From the NCBI RefSeq assembly GCF_017356035.1, contig NZ_JAFIQX010000004.1, forward strand, positions 558,001 through 622,000: a stretch of DNA of 64,000 nucleotides, in the 5' to 3' direction. Of this stretch, positions 1 to 8,556 are shown piece after piece. This DNA comes from Longitalea luteola (GTDB lineage: Bacteria > Bacteroidota > Bacteroidia > Chitinophagales > Chitinophagaceae). The notes under the pieces are model-generated. The model did no database searches, had not been told where the DNA came from, and was given only the letters and a program-made list of their open reading frames with translations. How positions within the stretch are numbered: the first letter of the stretch is position 1; the number at the start of each line of letters is the position of its first letter. Both the position numbers and the translations under genes were made by a program.

Positions 1-1267
1 GCAGGGAGCTCACATGACCGATCCCAATCAGTTCATCTGCCCGGCCCGCCAACGCCCGGTAGTAAACCAGGATGGTATACATATTCTCTGTATCCCAGAA
101 ATTACCTTCGGTGTACTCGTATGAAGCCGCCCTTTTTTTATCATGCTGATCGATCGTCACATAATTGTAATTGTAATACCCCTGTTTCAGGAAAAGCGTT
201 TTTTCATACGCCCTGGTCTCGTTATTAAAAGTCATTTTTGCGCTGTCGTTCAGATTGTAGTTGGTCAGCTGCCCGATCAGGTAGAGATCGCGGTTGGCAA
301 AGGGTACGTTATCGGGTGGTATATACGTAAAATGTACGGTTGCATAGTCGGTTTGCCAGTATGGATTAAGGCTTTCCGTAGTTTCAATAGTATACATGCC
401 ATTGATATCCCTGTAATATACAAATCGATGCTGGCTTCTGTCAACATCGGGCTTGACAAAGATCTCGGTTGAGCGGGCATTGTAATTGGCTTTCGCTACG
501 CGGTCGCTCTGCAGGCGGAAACTGCGCAGATCGAGCCAGCGCCATTCCTTACCGCCGGGCATTACGATCTGATCTTCGGTATTGAAGTCAAGTTTTCTGC
601 CAGAGAAAAAAGTAGGTCGCACGTTAACGAGCGCATTATCCCATCGGTTGTTCTGCATGATCACCACCTTTATCTGCTGCAGGTGGTTCATGACCTGTAA
701 CCGGTCGCTCAGGGTAACCTGGAACGGGATCTTTTGCCACGTGCGGAATATTTCGCCATTGAATGGTTGTTGAATTTGTGCAGCTATCGAGGCCTGGTCA
801 TCCACTACCAGGAAACGTTTGGTAAAAGCTACTTTCGACGTATCTCCATTTAAGAATACTTTTAAGATATAATTACCCGAACGCGAAGGAGCGCAGTTAT
901 TATCAGGCACTACCGCCGAATAATGGGTGTACCGGGTAAATGCTACGGATGATATCCGGTAAGTATTTATGCGTTGCCAGGAAAATCCTTTGATAAAATC
1001 GAAACTGCTGAGCATAACCGGCGTCCAGTCGGCATTACACAACTGGTATGTATAGGAGTAGTTTTTAACATTGGCGTCCAGGTCATCGAAATGCAGTTCG
1101 AACCGGTCAGAACTGCCCAGTTTCATGATTGGGTAACCTATCTGGTTGCCGGCAGGGAACAATTGAACCGTTTTAATATTAGGGTAGTTGATGGCTTCTG
1201 TTAACTGCGTTCTTGCTGGAACTGAAATCAGCAGGCCGGCAATAACTGATATGAGGATATTTTTCAT
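1..1267 (-). CDS. DUF5103 / type IX secretion system plug-like protein (C-terminus cut by window edge)
   Basis: The reverse strand encodes an open frame of 422 codons that runs off the left edge. It begins with MKNILISVIAGLLIS, a Sec signal peptide, followed by LTEAINYPNIKTVQLFP, typical of the DUF5103 family, which is associated with gliding/T9SS in Bacteroidota. Further features are RFELHFDDLD and a region rich in beta-strand and aromatic residues (YYRDINGMYTIE). An in-frame ATG three codons upstream (1276) is an alternative start; 1267 places the signal peptide at the N-terminus. It is divergent from the permease at 1414. The family assignment is from recognition; secretion-channel plugging is inference from the family. 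Confidence 0.75.
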   Translation of the reverse strand, partial: MKNILISVIAGLLISVPARTQLTEAINYPNIKTVQLFPAGNQIGYPIMKLGSSDRFELHFDDLDANVKNYSYTYQLCNADWTPVMLSSFDFIKGFSWQRINTYRISSVAFTRYTHYSAVVPDNNCAPSRSGNYILKVFLNGDTSKVAFTKRFLVVDDQASIAAQIQQPFNGEIFRTWQKIPFQVTLSDRLQVMNHLQQIKVVIMQNNRWDNALVNVRPTFFSGRKLDFNTEDQIVMPGGKEWRWLDLRSFRLQSDRVAKANYNARSTEIFVKPDVDRSQHRFVYYRDINGMYTIETTESLNPYWQTDYATVHFTYIPPDNVPFANRDLYLIGQLTNYNLNDSAKMTFNNETRAYEKTLFLKQGYYNYNYVTIDQHDKKRAASYEYTEGNFWDTENMYTILVYYRALAGRADELIGIGHVSSL

Positions 1268-1384
1268 GTTATGCATTTCGTCAGGTATTAGATGTGCCGC
1301 ATTTTGAAAACGTTGCACAGCGCTAAAGCATACAATGTTACCATAAAATATCAAAAAACTTTCGTCGTTCTTAGGATGAGGGGT

Positions 1385-1392
1385 TATTTTTG
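1385..1392 (+). promoter_or_regulatory. Bacteroidota-type -7 element for the permease gene
   Basis: TATTTTTG matches the TAnnTTTG -7 consensus of Bacteroidota primary-sigma promoters. It lies 21 bp before the TTG start at 1414. No clean -33 TTG was seen at the expected distance (TTTCG near 1361 is the nearest). Confidence 0.4.
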
Positions 1393-1413
1393 ATGGACTA
1401 AAAATCATGCCGG

Positions 1414-2643
1414 TTGAATATTGCCGCTTTTATAGCACGTAGAATTGCCTTTAATCAGCAGAAATCGTTTTCCCGCTTTGTAATCCGGTTATCAATTGGA
1501 GCTACTGTGATCAGCGTTACCGTAATGATACTTACGTTAACCTTTGCCAGCGGGTTCCAGAAAACGATCAGCCAGAAAGTGTTTAGTTTCTGGGGCCATA
1601 TCCGTATTCAAAGCTATTATTCAGCACGCGTTGCCATTGCCGAAGAAACACCCATTCAGCGCAGTGATTCGGTGACTGATCTTAAAAAATTATATCCCGC
1701 CATAAAAACCGTTCAGGCATTTGCTACCAAAAATGCCATTTTAAAAACGGCTGAGACCATCGAAGGGGTATTATTCAAAGGAGTAGAAAAGGATTATGAC
1801 TTCGGCAACCTGGAGAAGTTCAAAGTAAAAGGCCGCTGGCTGAACTTTACCGACAGCGGTTACAGTAACGAGATCATGCTATCGGCGTATACAGCCAACC
1901 TGTTAAAATTAGATACCAATGACCAGGTGCTGATCTATTTTATTCAACCCGGCGCTCCTCCCCGCCCCCGCAAATTAACTGTGGCCGGCATCTTTAAAAC
2001 GGGCATTGAAGAATATGATAAACTGATCGCCATCGGTGACCTGAAACTGATACAACGGTTGAACGACTGGCATGCCGACCTCATAGGTGGTTATGAGATT
2101 TTCCTGCACGATTATAACCGTATGGATGAAGTGAGTGATGCCATCGTTCCTGACATTCCGGTGGGACTGCAAAGCAATACAATAAAATATATTTATCCCA
2201 GTATTTTCGACTGGCTGGCCCTGCAAAATAAAACCATCCTGATCGTGCTCGCGATCATGATCGGCATAGCGCTCCTGAATTTGATAACCTGCCTGCTGAT
2301 CCTGGTGCTCGAGCGCACCCGCATGATCGGCCTACTAAAAGCCCTGGGCGCCCGAAATCATACGGTGAGAAGCGTATTCCTGTATCACGGCGCCATTATC
2401 ACCTTCTTTGGTTTATTACTGGGCAATATCTGCGGATTATTTATCGCCTGGCTGCAACAAAAGACCGGCTTCATTAAATTACCTGAAGACGCCTATTATA
2501 TCTCAGAAGCAGCGGTAGATATCGTATGGTGGCAGATCGCAGCGGTAAACACCGGCACATTCATTGTTTGTTTCCTGGTGTTGCTTATTCCAACGATTAT
2601 AATTAAGCGAGTACAACCAATTAAAGCTATTCAATTTAGATAG
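1414..2643 (+). CDS. ABC transporter permease, FtsX/LolC-E type
   Basis: This 409-aa protein has one N-terminal membrane segment after ARRIAFNQQKSFSRF. A large periplasmic MacB-PCD-like domain follows (about residues 45-265), then three C-terminal membrane helices (about 275-405), the layout of lipoprotein-releasing LolC/LolE permeases. The only usable start is TTG at 1414: an in-frame stop lies at 1399-1401 and no ATG intervenes. Family members extract lipoproteins from the inner membrane with the ATPase LolD, but no ATPase gene is adjacent, so it must pair with a remote one. The stop codon abuts a heptamer repeat array. Confidence 0.85.
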   Translation: MNIAAFIARRIAFNQQKSFSRFVIRLSIGATVISVTVMILTLTFASGFQKTISQKVFSFWGHIRIQSYYSARVAIAEETPIQRSDSVTDLKKLYPAIKTVQAFATKNAILKTAETIEGVLFKGVEKDYDFGNLEKFKVKGRWLNFTDSGYSNEIMLSAYTANLLKLDTNDQVLIYFIQPGAPPRPRKLTVAGIFKTGIEEYDKLIAIGDLKLIQRLNDWHADLIGGYEIFLHDYNRMDEVSDAIVPDIPVGLQSNTIKYIYPSIFDWLALQNKTILIVLAIMIGIALLNLITCLLILVLERTRMIGLLKALGARNHTVRSVFLYHGAIITFFGLLLGNICGLFIAWLQQKTGFIKLPEDAYYISEAAVDIVWWQIAAVNTGTFIVCFLVLLIPTIIIKRVQPIKAIQFR

Positions 2644-2644
2644 C

Positions 2645-2766
2645 GTTTGTTGTTTGTGGTTTGTTGTTTGTAGTTTGTCGTTGCTCAATGACAGGGCGCC
2701 CGCGAATAACCGGATGCTTCGAATCAGGCGTAACCACAAACCACAAACCACAAACCATAAACTAAC
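2645..2766. repeat. Inverted heptamer array (word GTTTGTN / AACCACA)
   Basis: Five in-phase heptamers GTTTGTN occupy 2645-2679, starting 1 bp after the permease stop. Five complementary heptamers (AACCACA, AACCATA, AACTAAC) occupy 2732-2766 and overlap the ubiD-like stop codon. The arms can pair across a 52-nt spacer. The element fills the gap between two convergent genes and could act as a bidirectional terminator. Confidence 0.8.
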
Positions 2767-4684
2767 TTACGATTGCTTCTTCCCCATACATCTGGTCTTT
2801 GAACTTTAAGGATGGCGAAGGAATAAATTCACCGAGGCCCAGCGTATTCCATTTTTCATCGACTGAAGCAATGGTTTTATCATCGGCTACGATAATGTTG
2901 GGCCAGTCGCGCTGAAAATCGTCGAGCTCTTTTGTTTTAATGGTACCATCGAAGCCCATGCAGGCCCAGGTTTTACCAGGGATCTGGCGGGCAGGCTGCT
3001 GTACCAGAACGCTATCCCGGCGGGGATCGAGGTTGTTACAGAACCGCCATAAGGCAACCGGCAGGTCATTGGCATCTACCGTATGCTCTACATACAAGAC
3101 CATTTTAATGCCTTCGATCATACCGGTAGCGCATAACTGCTGATGCAGTTCGCGGATATGCAATTTGCGGTTCTTTTCAACAGAAATGATCAAACAGGGA
3201 ATATGTATGGCCGGCAGCGCATCATTGATGCCCTTTATTTCCGGGAATTGTTGCTGCAACAGCTTTTTATCGAACCTGGTGCTTAATACCGGAAACTCAA
3301 ATGCCGGATCGGTTTCTTCATCGAATTTCCGCGTTCCATCGATACACATTTTGCCGCCAAAGCCCAGCTTGCTGCAACTGTGGTCCAGCACATCCATAGG
3401 TCCCTGTGACAGGTAGATATCGGTGGCCGGATTCAGATTGGCAAATACGTATTGCGCCAGCTTTTCGTAATCCTGGATTTTGACGCCTTCGTCGGCAAGC
3501 ACCAGGATCTTGTTGAACATCATTTGACCGGCGCCCCACATGGCATTCATTACTTTTTGTCCCTGACCGGCATATTCTTTATTGATCTTGGTGATCACCA
3601 GATTGTGAAAAACCCCCTCGATAGGCATATCCATATCAACGATCTCAGGCACCATGGTCATTTTAATAGGCGCCAGGAAAATGCGTTCGGTAGCTTTGCC
3701 CAGCCAGGCATCTTCCTGCGGCGGAATTCCAACAATAGTAGCCGGGTACACCGGATTCTTTTTGTGGGTAATAGCGGTAATATGAAAGCGCGGATACCAG
3801 TCGGGCAATGAATAATAGCCGGTATGATCGCCAAACGGTCCCTCCCAGATCAGTTCATCATTGGGGTCTACATACCCTTCAATCACAAAATCAGCGTCGG
3901 CAGGCACTTCTATTTCGGGCTGGGTAATACATTTAACCAGTTCTACTTTTTTCTTACGCAGAAAACCGGCCAGCATATATTCATCTACATTCTCCGGCAG
4001 CGGTGCTGTTGCAGAATATGCATATACGGGGTCGCCACCCAATGCTACAGCCACCGGCATTCTTTTGCCAAGCTTTTTGTATTCATTGAAATGGCGGGCG
4101 CTAACTTTATGCTTGTGCCAGTGCATGCCCGTTAAGGCAGGTCCAAACACCTGCATACGGTACATGCCCACATTGCGGGTATTGGTGTTGGGATCTTTCG
4201 TATGAATAACAGGCAGGGTCACGAACGGACCGCCATCTTTTGGCCAGCAGGTAATCACCGGCAGTTTCGAGATATCCGGTTGCGGCATGATCACTTCCTG
4301 GCAGGCTCCCCGACCGCTTTTTACTTTTGGCATCCAGGAGGCAAACTGCGACAATTTGGGCAGCACTTTCAATTTATCGATGATACTTTCTTTGGGCGAA
4401 GCAAGTAAGTGAAACAAGCTTTCAATTTCGCGCGCTACATCGTCGAGTTGTTGAACCCCCAACGCCAGGCACATTCTTTTTTCACTGCCATAGGCATTCA
4501 TGAGCACAGGAAAATCGTAGCCGGTGTTTTCAAACAACAGGGCTTTGCCACCGCCCGTAGTTTTACTAATTCTATCGGTAATTTCTGCTATTTCCAATTT
4601 CGGGTCTACATAGGATTTGATACGCACCAGTTCACCTGCCTGCTCCAACGTATCAATAAAATGCTGCTGATTTCTATATGACAT
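2762..4684 (-). CDS. UbiD family decarboxylase (possibly menaquinone pathway)
   Basis: This 640-aa protein belongs to the prenylated-FMN-dependent UbiD (de)carboxylase family. It shows EGPFGDHTGYY, the region carrying catalytic acidic residues, plus GKATERIFLAPIK and SCSKLGFGGKMCIDGT. It is longer than E. coli UbiD (about 490 aa), as is usual for the Bacteroidota form. Because Bacteroidota make menaquinone rather than ubiquinone, a role in menaquinone (futalosine-type) decarboxylation is plausible but not shown here. No flavin prenyltransferase (ubiX) gene is in the window. The ATG at 4684 is the first in frame. The product should be cytosolic; no signal peptide is seen. Confidence 0.85.
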   Translation of the reverse strand: MSYRNQQHFIDTLEQAGELVRIKSYVDPKLEIAEITDRISKTTGGGKALLFENTGYDFPVLMNAYGSEKRMCLALGVQQLDDVAREIESLFHLLASPKESIIDKLKVLPKLSQFASWMPKVKSGRGACQEVIMPQPDISKLPVITCWPKDGGPFVTLPVIHTKDPNTNTRNVGMYRMQVFGPALTGMHWHKHKVSARHFNEYKKLGKRMPVAVALGGDPVYAYSATAPLPENVDEYMLAGFLRKKKVELVKCITQPEIEVPADADFVIEGYVDPNDELIWEGPFGDHTGYYSLPDWYPRFHITAITHKKNPVYPATIVGIPPQEDAWLGKATERIFLAPIKMTMVPEIVDMDMPIEGVFHNLVITKINKEYAGQGQKVMNAMWGAGQMMFNKILVLADEGVKIQDYEKLAQYVFANLNPATDIYLSQGPMDVLDHSCSKLGFGGKMCIDGTRKFDEETDPAFEFPVLSTRFDKKLLQQQFPEIKGINDALPAIHIPCLIISVEKNRKLHIRELHQQLCATGMIEGIKMVLYVEHTVDANDLPVALWRFCNNLDPRRDSVLVQQPARQIPGKTWACMGFDGTIKTKELDDFQRDWPNIIVADDKTIASVDEKWNTLGLGEFIPSPSLKFKDQMYGEEAIVS

Positions 4685-4700
4685 GGCGCAAAGGTAAGCT

Positions 4701-4860
4701 GCTAATGTGATAATTTGCTAATGTGCTGATTTGCTAATTTGCCAGTAAGTAAAAGAGAGAATGATTAACAAGAAATGACAAAGCCCGGAAGAAAGTGGCA
4801 CCCAATTTCTTCCAGGCTTTCCATTGGCTTATTATTACATTAGCTAATGAGCAAATTGCC
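4701..4860. repeat. Octamer array with inverted arm
   Basis: Five in-phase octamers of type GCTAATGT/GATAATTT lie at 4701-4740. A shorter complementary arm, including ACATTAGC, lies at 4836-4860 next to the DUF6089 stop codon. Confidence 0.65.
4781..4819 (-). terminator. Hairpin downstream of the DUF6089 gene
   Basis: AAGCC-C-GGAAGAAA (4781-4794) pairs with TTTCTTCC-A-GGCTT (4806-4819): 13 bp with one mismatch and an 11-nt loop. On the minus strand it follows the 4862 stop. The T-run is weak, so intrinsic termination is likely but not certain. Confidence 0.5.
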
Positions 4861-4861
4861 T

Positions 4862-5737
4862 TTACAGCACTTTCGGACATCCCAATTGGTTCCTACCGCC
4901 CCGATAGCGGCCGCCAAATGCTTTGCCGCTGCCACCATTACGGGAACCCAGCCCAACGTACAGCGTGAAGCCGGTAAAATAATACCAGTCCTTATATTTT
5001 GAACCACCGCGTACCGAACCTTCAGCGGGATATGTTGTTGCATTGTCTTTTAATTCATCACCCCGGTAGGCCATGTCAATCGCTTTCGATCCCCTTGCCT
5101 GGCCAAGCGCAATCTGGTCGACATAGGTTTTACTTACGTCATCCAGGTAATCCGTAAAGGTTTTACGTAAGGTCACTTCGTATGACAGCACCGTATTATC
5201 ACTGATCCTGAATTTTAATCCCACCCCTACCGGAATGGCAAACTGGGTGAGTTTATAAGGTTTGCGATCGGGATATTCCGCCAGGCCCTGGCCTTCGGTG
5301 CTGAGCGGTTTCAGGAAAACTTTATTGCCCAGGGTATCGTATGCATATGGGTTGAAATGAAACACCGTTAAACCACTGTATATATATGGAGAGATCTTTC
5401 TTTCTTCCAGGTTCAGCAGGGTGTATTCTAACAGTAAACTACCTTCATTGATCTTTGAAACATAGCTCAGGTTGCGTGCCCGTAACATGGGATCGCTGCT
5501 CTTTTTATCATCCCCTTCAATAGTGCCGTGATTATACGCCAGGCGCAGAGCCAGGTGTGGCGAAAGATCGTATTTGAGACCCGCGCCAAAAGCAAAATTT
5601 GATTGTTCTAAAGTAAACTGGTGGTCTTGTAAATCGCCCGCATAATTGGAAAGTCCGCCGAATAGGGTAACGTGAAAGCGTTGTTGAGACACAGCTATAA
5701 CCGGGCAAAAAATGCTTAATAGCAAAAGTTTTCGCAT
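4862..5737 (-). CDS. DUF6089-like outer-membrane beta-barrel protein
   Basis: The 291-aa product has a signal peptide (MRKLLLLSIFCPVIAVSQ). It continues FHVTLFGGLSNYAGDLQ, then alternating amphipathic strands typical of a small outer-membrane barrel, such as AFGAGLKYDLSPHLALR and VGVGLKFRISDNTVLS. It ends with strand-forming YYFTGFTLYVGLGS and a short basic glycine-rich tail. This layout matches the DUF6089 family of Bacteroidota; no biochemical function is known to me. It lies upstream of the UbiD gene on the same strand but is separated from it by a probable terminator and a repeat array. Confidence 0.7.
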   Translation of the reverse strand: MRKLLLLSIFCPVIAVSQQRFHVTLFGGLSNYAGDLQDHQFTLEQSNFAFGAGLKYDLSPHLALRLAYNHGTIEGDDKKSSDPMLRARNLSYVSKINEGSLLLEYTLLNLEERKISPYIYSGLTVFHFNPYAYDTLGNKVFLKPLSTEGQGLAEYPDRKPYKLTQFAIPVGVGLKFRISDNTVLSYEVTLRKTFTDYLDDVSKTYVDQIALGQARGSKAIDMAYRGDELKDNATTYPAEGSVRGGSKYKDWYYFTGFTLYVGLGSRNGGSGKAFGGRYRGGRNQLGCPKVL

Positions 5738-5863
5738 GCAAATGGTTTTAATGAATGTTCAGAGTAGTTTCCCGGGATAGCGGATCGCGTGAATTATTAT
5801 CGTAAAGGGTAGATACGGTAAATTTTGATCGGGGGTTGGTAAGCAAGATTCAAGCCAAAACTT

Positions 5864-5910
5864 AATGTGATAATTTGATAATGTGAGAATGTGAGAATTG
5901 AAATACAGGC
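5864..5910. repeat. Octamer array (AATGTGAT type) with GAAATACAG motif
   Basis: Four in-phase octamers (AATGTGAT, AATTTGAT, AATGTGAG twice) lie at 5864-5895, followed by GAAATACAGGC at 5900-5910. The same nonamer is found at three other octamer elements in this window. Confidence 0.7.
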
Positions 5911-6031
5911 TTTGCGAACTGGCGATGTGTTAGAAATTACGGGTGTCTTACCGTAGCCTCAGGCGCTAGGTGCCGGAAAACAGGTTTGTGGACCTTCAGG
6001 GCGTTATTACATGAACTGATTAGCTAATTGG

Positions 6032-6673
6032 TTATTCAAACACCAGGGAGCCAAAAAACTGGCGTAAATGGAAATTAGGCTGTGGCCATTGGATGTTCGA
6101 CCAGGTTACAAAATGTGGTTCGGGCAGTTCATCGCCGCATTTGTAGAAGTTAGCAACACAGTTCCGGCCCTTTAAAGATTGTATGTTGTGGAAGTAGAAA
6201 GCAGTTACGGGGATCAGCAGTGTCAATTCCCAGCCAATGACTTCGCCGCTTTGGTCATTAGTAAGTACAGATTTGTACTTTATTTGCTGACTAATATCAT
6301 GCGGTAATAAAGTACGGTTCAGCCTATCTTCGCCATAACCTATTAAATGTGCCCCTATGCAATTGAATTCAAAATTATAATAGGCCGGTTCATCGTCAAA
6401 GCCGATAAAAAACTCTACGCAGCTGTCATTATACACCGGCGAATGATGTGTATTATTAACGGCCCTTATTGTTTTTTCCTTAACAAAATACTTAAGGAAC
6501 ACGGCATCGCTGCCATGCACCATGGAGAACTGCACCTGAGGATGGTAGGGATACTCTGCCCACGGAGCATACACCAGTTCCTGCCTGGGTGTGCCATCGA
6601 GCACATGCGAAACATCACGTAAAGGCGTATACTGATTTATATTAGTCAGATAAGGGACTCGCAGCGAATTCAT
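6032..6673 (-). CDS. Carbohydrate-binding family 9-like (CBM9-type) protein
   Basis: This 213-aa protein has no obvious signal peptide and matches the CBM9-like/DOMON beta-sandwich pattern: an early W-x-E-Y segment (APWAEYPYHPQVQF), DAVFLKYFVKEKTIRA, the core NDSCVEFFIGFD, and a strand series ending GWELTLLIPVTAFY. In other proteins these domains bind sugars or haem; here the domain stands alone, as is common in Bacteroidota. It is transcribed alone on the minus strand between repeat-containing gaps. The ligand cannot be judged from sequence. The ATG at 6673 gives MNSLRVPYL directly before the domain. Confidence 0.7.
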   Translation of the reverse strand: MNSLRVPYLTNINQYTPLRDVSHVLDGTPRQELVYAPWAEYPYHPQVQFSMVHGSDAVFLKYFVKEKTIRAVNNTHHSPVYNDSCVEFFIGFDDEPAYYNFEFNCIGAHLIGYGEDRLNRTLLPHDISQQIKYKSVLTNDQSGEVIGWELTLLIPVTAFYFHNIQSLKGRNCVANFYKCGDELPEPHFVTWSNIQWPQPNFHLRQFFGSLVFE

Positions 6674-6783
6674 ACACTATGGTAGCTTCTTTTTTTATAA
6701 AAAGAAGGCGAAAAATTACTCCATAGCATTGATTTGGAAAACTAAAATTGCGCAAACGATTGATACGGTCAATTTACAGATGT

Positions 6784-6867
6784 ACTAATATGCTAATTAT
6801 AATGCTCCTTCGCATAAGCCTGTATTTCATTAGCACATTAGCATATTAGCTAATTAGCACATTGGCA
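6784..6867. repeat. Octamer inverted array (CATTAGCA) with apex GCCTGTATTTC
   Basis: A degenerate left arm (6784-6805) pairs with five in-phase octamers of type CATTAGCA at 6828-6867. CTGTATTTC (6820-6828) is the reverse complement of the GAAATACAG motif seen at 5900. It lies downstream of fabF. Confidence 0.7.
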
Positions 6868-6916
6868 TCCTACATTCTCTGGTCCCGCTTCATCACTCAC
6901 CTTTCCTACTAACAAT

Positions 6917-8158
6917 TTATACTCTCCTAAACACAACTATCCCATTATGCCCGCCAAAACCAAATGTATTGCTCATAGCCACATCCACTTTCTTTTCGAG
7001 TGGTTGTTGAAGCACGATCTGCACACCGGCTGGTAATTCCGGATCGAGTTGATCGGTATTGATAGTGGGTGCAATTACGCCTTCGTTTATACTTGCAATT
7101 GAGGCGATGGCTTCAATGGCGCCGGCGGCTCCCAGTAAATGTCCGGTCATGGACTTGGTAGCGCTGAGATGTACAGCAGAAAGATCGTTGCCAAACAATT
7201 TCGTGATAGCAGCTATCTCACTCAGGTCACCCACCGGTGTTGACGTAGCATGCATATTTACATAATCTACTTTACCCGGGGCAATGCCGGCATCCTGTAA
7301 GGCAAGCCGCATGGCGTGAGAAGCGCCCAGTCCTTCCGGATGTGTAGCTGTCATATGCCAGGCATCGGCTGTCATAGCGGCGCCGGCTACTTCTGCATAT
7401 ATTTTTGCGCCCCTTTTGCGGGCGTGCTCATAGTCTTCCAGCACCAGGGCTCCTGCTCCCTCGCCCATTACAAAACCATCCCTGTTCACATCGAATGGCC
7501 GCGATGCCGTTTGCGGATCATCATTGCGGGTAGACATGGCTTTCATGGCGCAAAAACCGCCTACTGATGCTTCTGTGATGGGTGCTTCGGAGCCGCCGGT
7601 AATAATCACTTTGGCTTTGCCAAGCCTGATGTAATTGAGCGCATCCATAATAGCGGTATTCGAGGTGGCGCAGGCCGATACCGTTGTATAATTAATGCCC
7701 ATCAGGCGGTATTTGATCGAGATCATGCCCGAAGCCATATTGGCAATGAGCTTCGGCACAAAAAAAGGATTGAACCGGGGATTGCGATCTCCATCTATAT
7801 ATTCAGCGACCTGCTCTTCAAAGGTTTGCATACCACCTTGTCCTGAACCCCAGATAACACCGGTATCAAATGGGTCCATGGATGGCAGATCGAGCCCAGA
7901 ATCTTTGATGGCCTGATCCGCTGCTACGAGCGCAAATTGCGTAAACAGGTCTGTTTTGCGCAGCTCGCTTTTATCGAGAAAGGCCGCTGCATTAAAGTCT
8001 TTCAGCTCGCAGGCAAAGCGGGTCCTGAACCGTTCTGCATTGAACCGGGTAATGGGTGCGGCGCCGCTTTTTCCTGCCAATAAATTTCTGGTAAAGGTCG
8101 ATACATCGTTGCCGATGGGTGTAAGCGCTCCCATACCGGTAACAACTACTCTGTTCAT
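6917..8158 (-). CDS. fabF: 3-oxoacyl-[ACP] synthase II (KAS II)
   Basis: The 413-aa condensing enzyme elongates acyl-ACP with malonyl-ACP in fatty-acid synthesis. It starts MNRVVVTGMGALTPIG, the canonical FabF N-terminus. The active-site cysteine lies in VSACATSN, and the two catalytic histidines in MHATSTPVGD and GHLLGAAGA. The frame stays open for 42 codons upstream of 8158, but that stretch is heptamer repeat (encoding LPIVDCRLSIADCR), so 8158 is the start. No acpP or other fab gene is adjacent. A -7-like box on the minus strand at 8505-8512 would give a leader of about 340 nt containing both repeat arrays. Confidence 0.93.
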   Translation of the reverse strand: MNRVVVTGMGALTPIGNDVSTFTRNLLAGKSGAAPITRFNAERFRTRFACELKDFNAAAFLDKSELRKTDLFTQFALVAADQAIKDSGLDLPSMDPFDTGVIWGSGQGGMQTFEEQVAEYIDGDRNPRFNPFFVPKLIANMASGMISIKYRLMGINYTTVSACATSNTAIMDALNYIRLGKAKVIITGGSEAPITEASVGGFCAMKAMSTRNDDPQTASRPFDVNRDGFVMGEGAGALVLEDYEHARKRGAKIYAEVAGAAMTADAWHMTATHPEGLGASHAMRLALQDAGIAPGKVDYVNMHATSTPVGDLSEIAAITKLFGNDLSAVHLSATKSMTGHLLGAAGAIEAIASIASINEGVIAPTINTDQLDPELPAGVQIVLQQPLEKKVDVAMSNTFGFGGHNGIVVFRRV

Positions 8159-8183
8159 AGATTTTAATTTTAGATCATGGCGG

Positions 8184-8279
8184 AATCGGCAATCGTGAAT
8201 CGGCAATCGACAATCGGCAATCGACAATCGGCAATCGACAATCGGCAATCGAGAATCAAGAATCGTATCGACAATCGTC
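8184..8279. repeat. Heptamer array, word AATCGNN
   Basis: Eleven heptamers run in strict phase at 8184-8260. Most are AATCG plus GC, AC, TG or AG, and one is AATCAAG. A 12-nt irregular unit and one further heptamer follow, ending at 8279. It sits between the fabF start codon and the 8335 array, an exception to the usual 3'-end location. Confidence 0.9.
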
Positions 8280-8334
8280 AACAATACCGTTTAAGCAAAT
8301 TTTCATGCCTTCCGCCTTAAGCACTCAGCCTTTA

Positions 8335-8474
8335 GCGTTTCGCGTTTTGCGTTTTTCGTTGAGCGTTCAGCGTTGAGCGTTTTGCGTTTCGCGTTGAGCG
8401 TTTTGCGTTTTGCGTTCAGCGTTTTGCGTTTTGCGTTGAGCGTTTTGCGTTCAGCGTTTCGCGTTTTGCGTTTT
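8335..8474. repeat. Heptamer array, word GCGTTNN, exactly 20 units
   Basis: The 140 bp divide into 20 consecutive heptamers without an indel. Each is GCGTT plus TT (10 copies), GA (4), CA (3) or TC (3); unit 4 has T for the first G. It lies between divergent fabF and hxlR. Because 7 is not a multiple of 3, the frames crossing it encode 7-residue peptide repeats that are not real proteins. Confidence 0.95.
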
Positions 8475-8483
8475 CGCCATCTA

Positions 8484-8537
8484 CTTGCAAATTGCAAGCA
8501 GTGGCAAAGATACGGCAAACTGCTTTATATTTGCAAG
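8484..8537. promoter_or_regulatory. Probable HxlR operator (three TTGCAAG half-sites) and divergent promoter
   Basis: CTTGCAA-A-TTGCAAG (8484-8498) is a perfect 7-bp palindrome with a 1-bp centre. A third TTGCAAG at 8531-8537 overlaps the -7 box TATATTTG (8526-8533) of the hxlR-type gene. On the minus strand TATCTTTG (8512-8505), with TTG at 8536-8534, forms a candidate promoter towards fabF. The layout fits autorepression with possible control of fabF. Confidence 0.55.
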
Positions 8538-8556
8538 TGGTTTTAAATTTAACAGT

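Noticed and set aside
3824-4205. Plus-strand frames of over 100 codons opposite the UbiD-family gene
   Set aside because: Antisense shadows of a strongly conserved coding sequence.
8159-8284. 42-codon N-terminal extension of FabF
   Set aside because: Encoded by the AATCGNN array (LPIVDCRLSIADCR). FabF proteins start at MNRVVVTGMG, position 8158.
8303-8518. 71-codon frame on the minus strand encoding a 7-residue peptide repeat (KTLNAKR-like)
   Set aside because: It is the translation of the GCGTTNN heptamer array. A 7-bp unit gives a 7-residue period in every frame, and the N-terminal part lies in promoter DNA.
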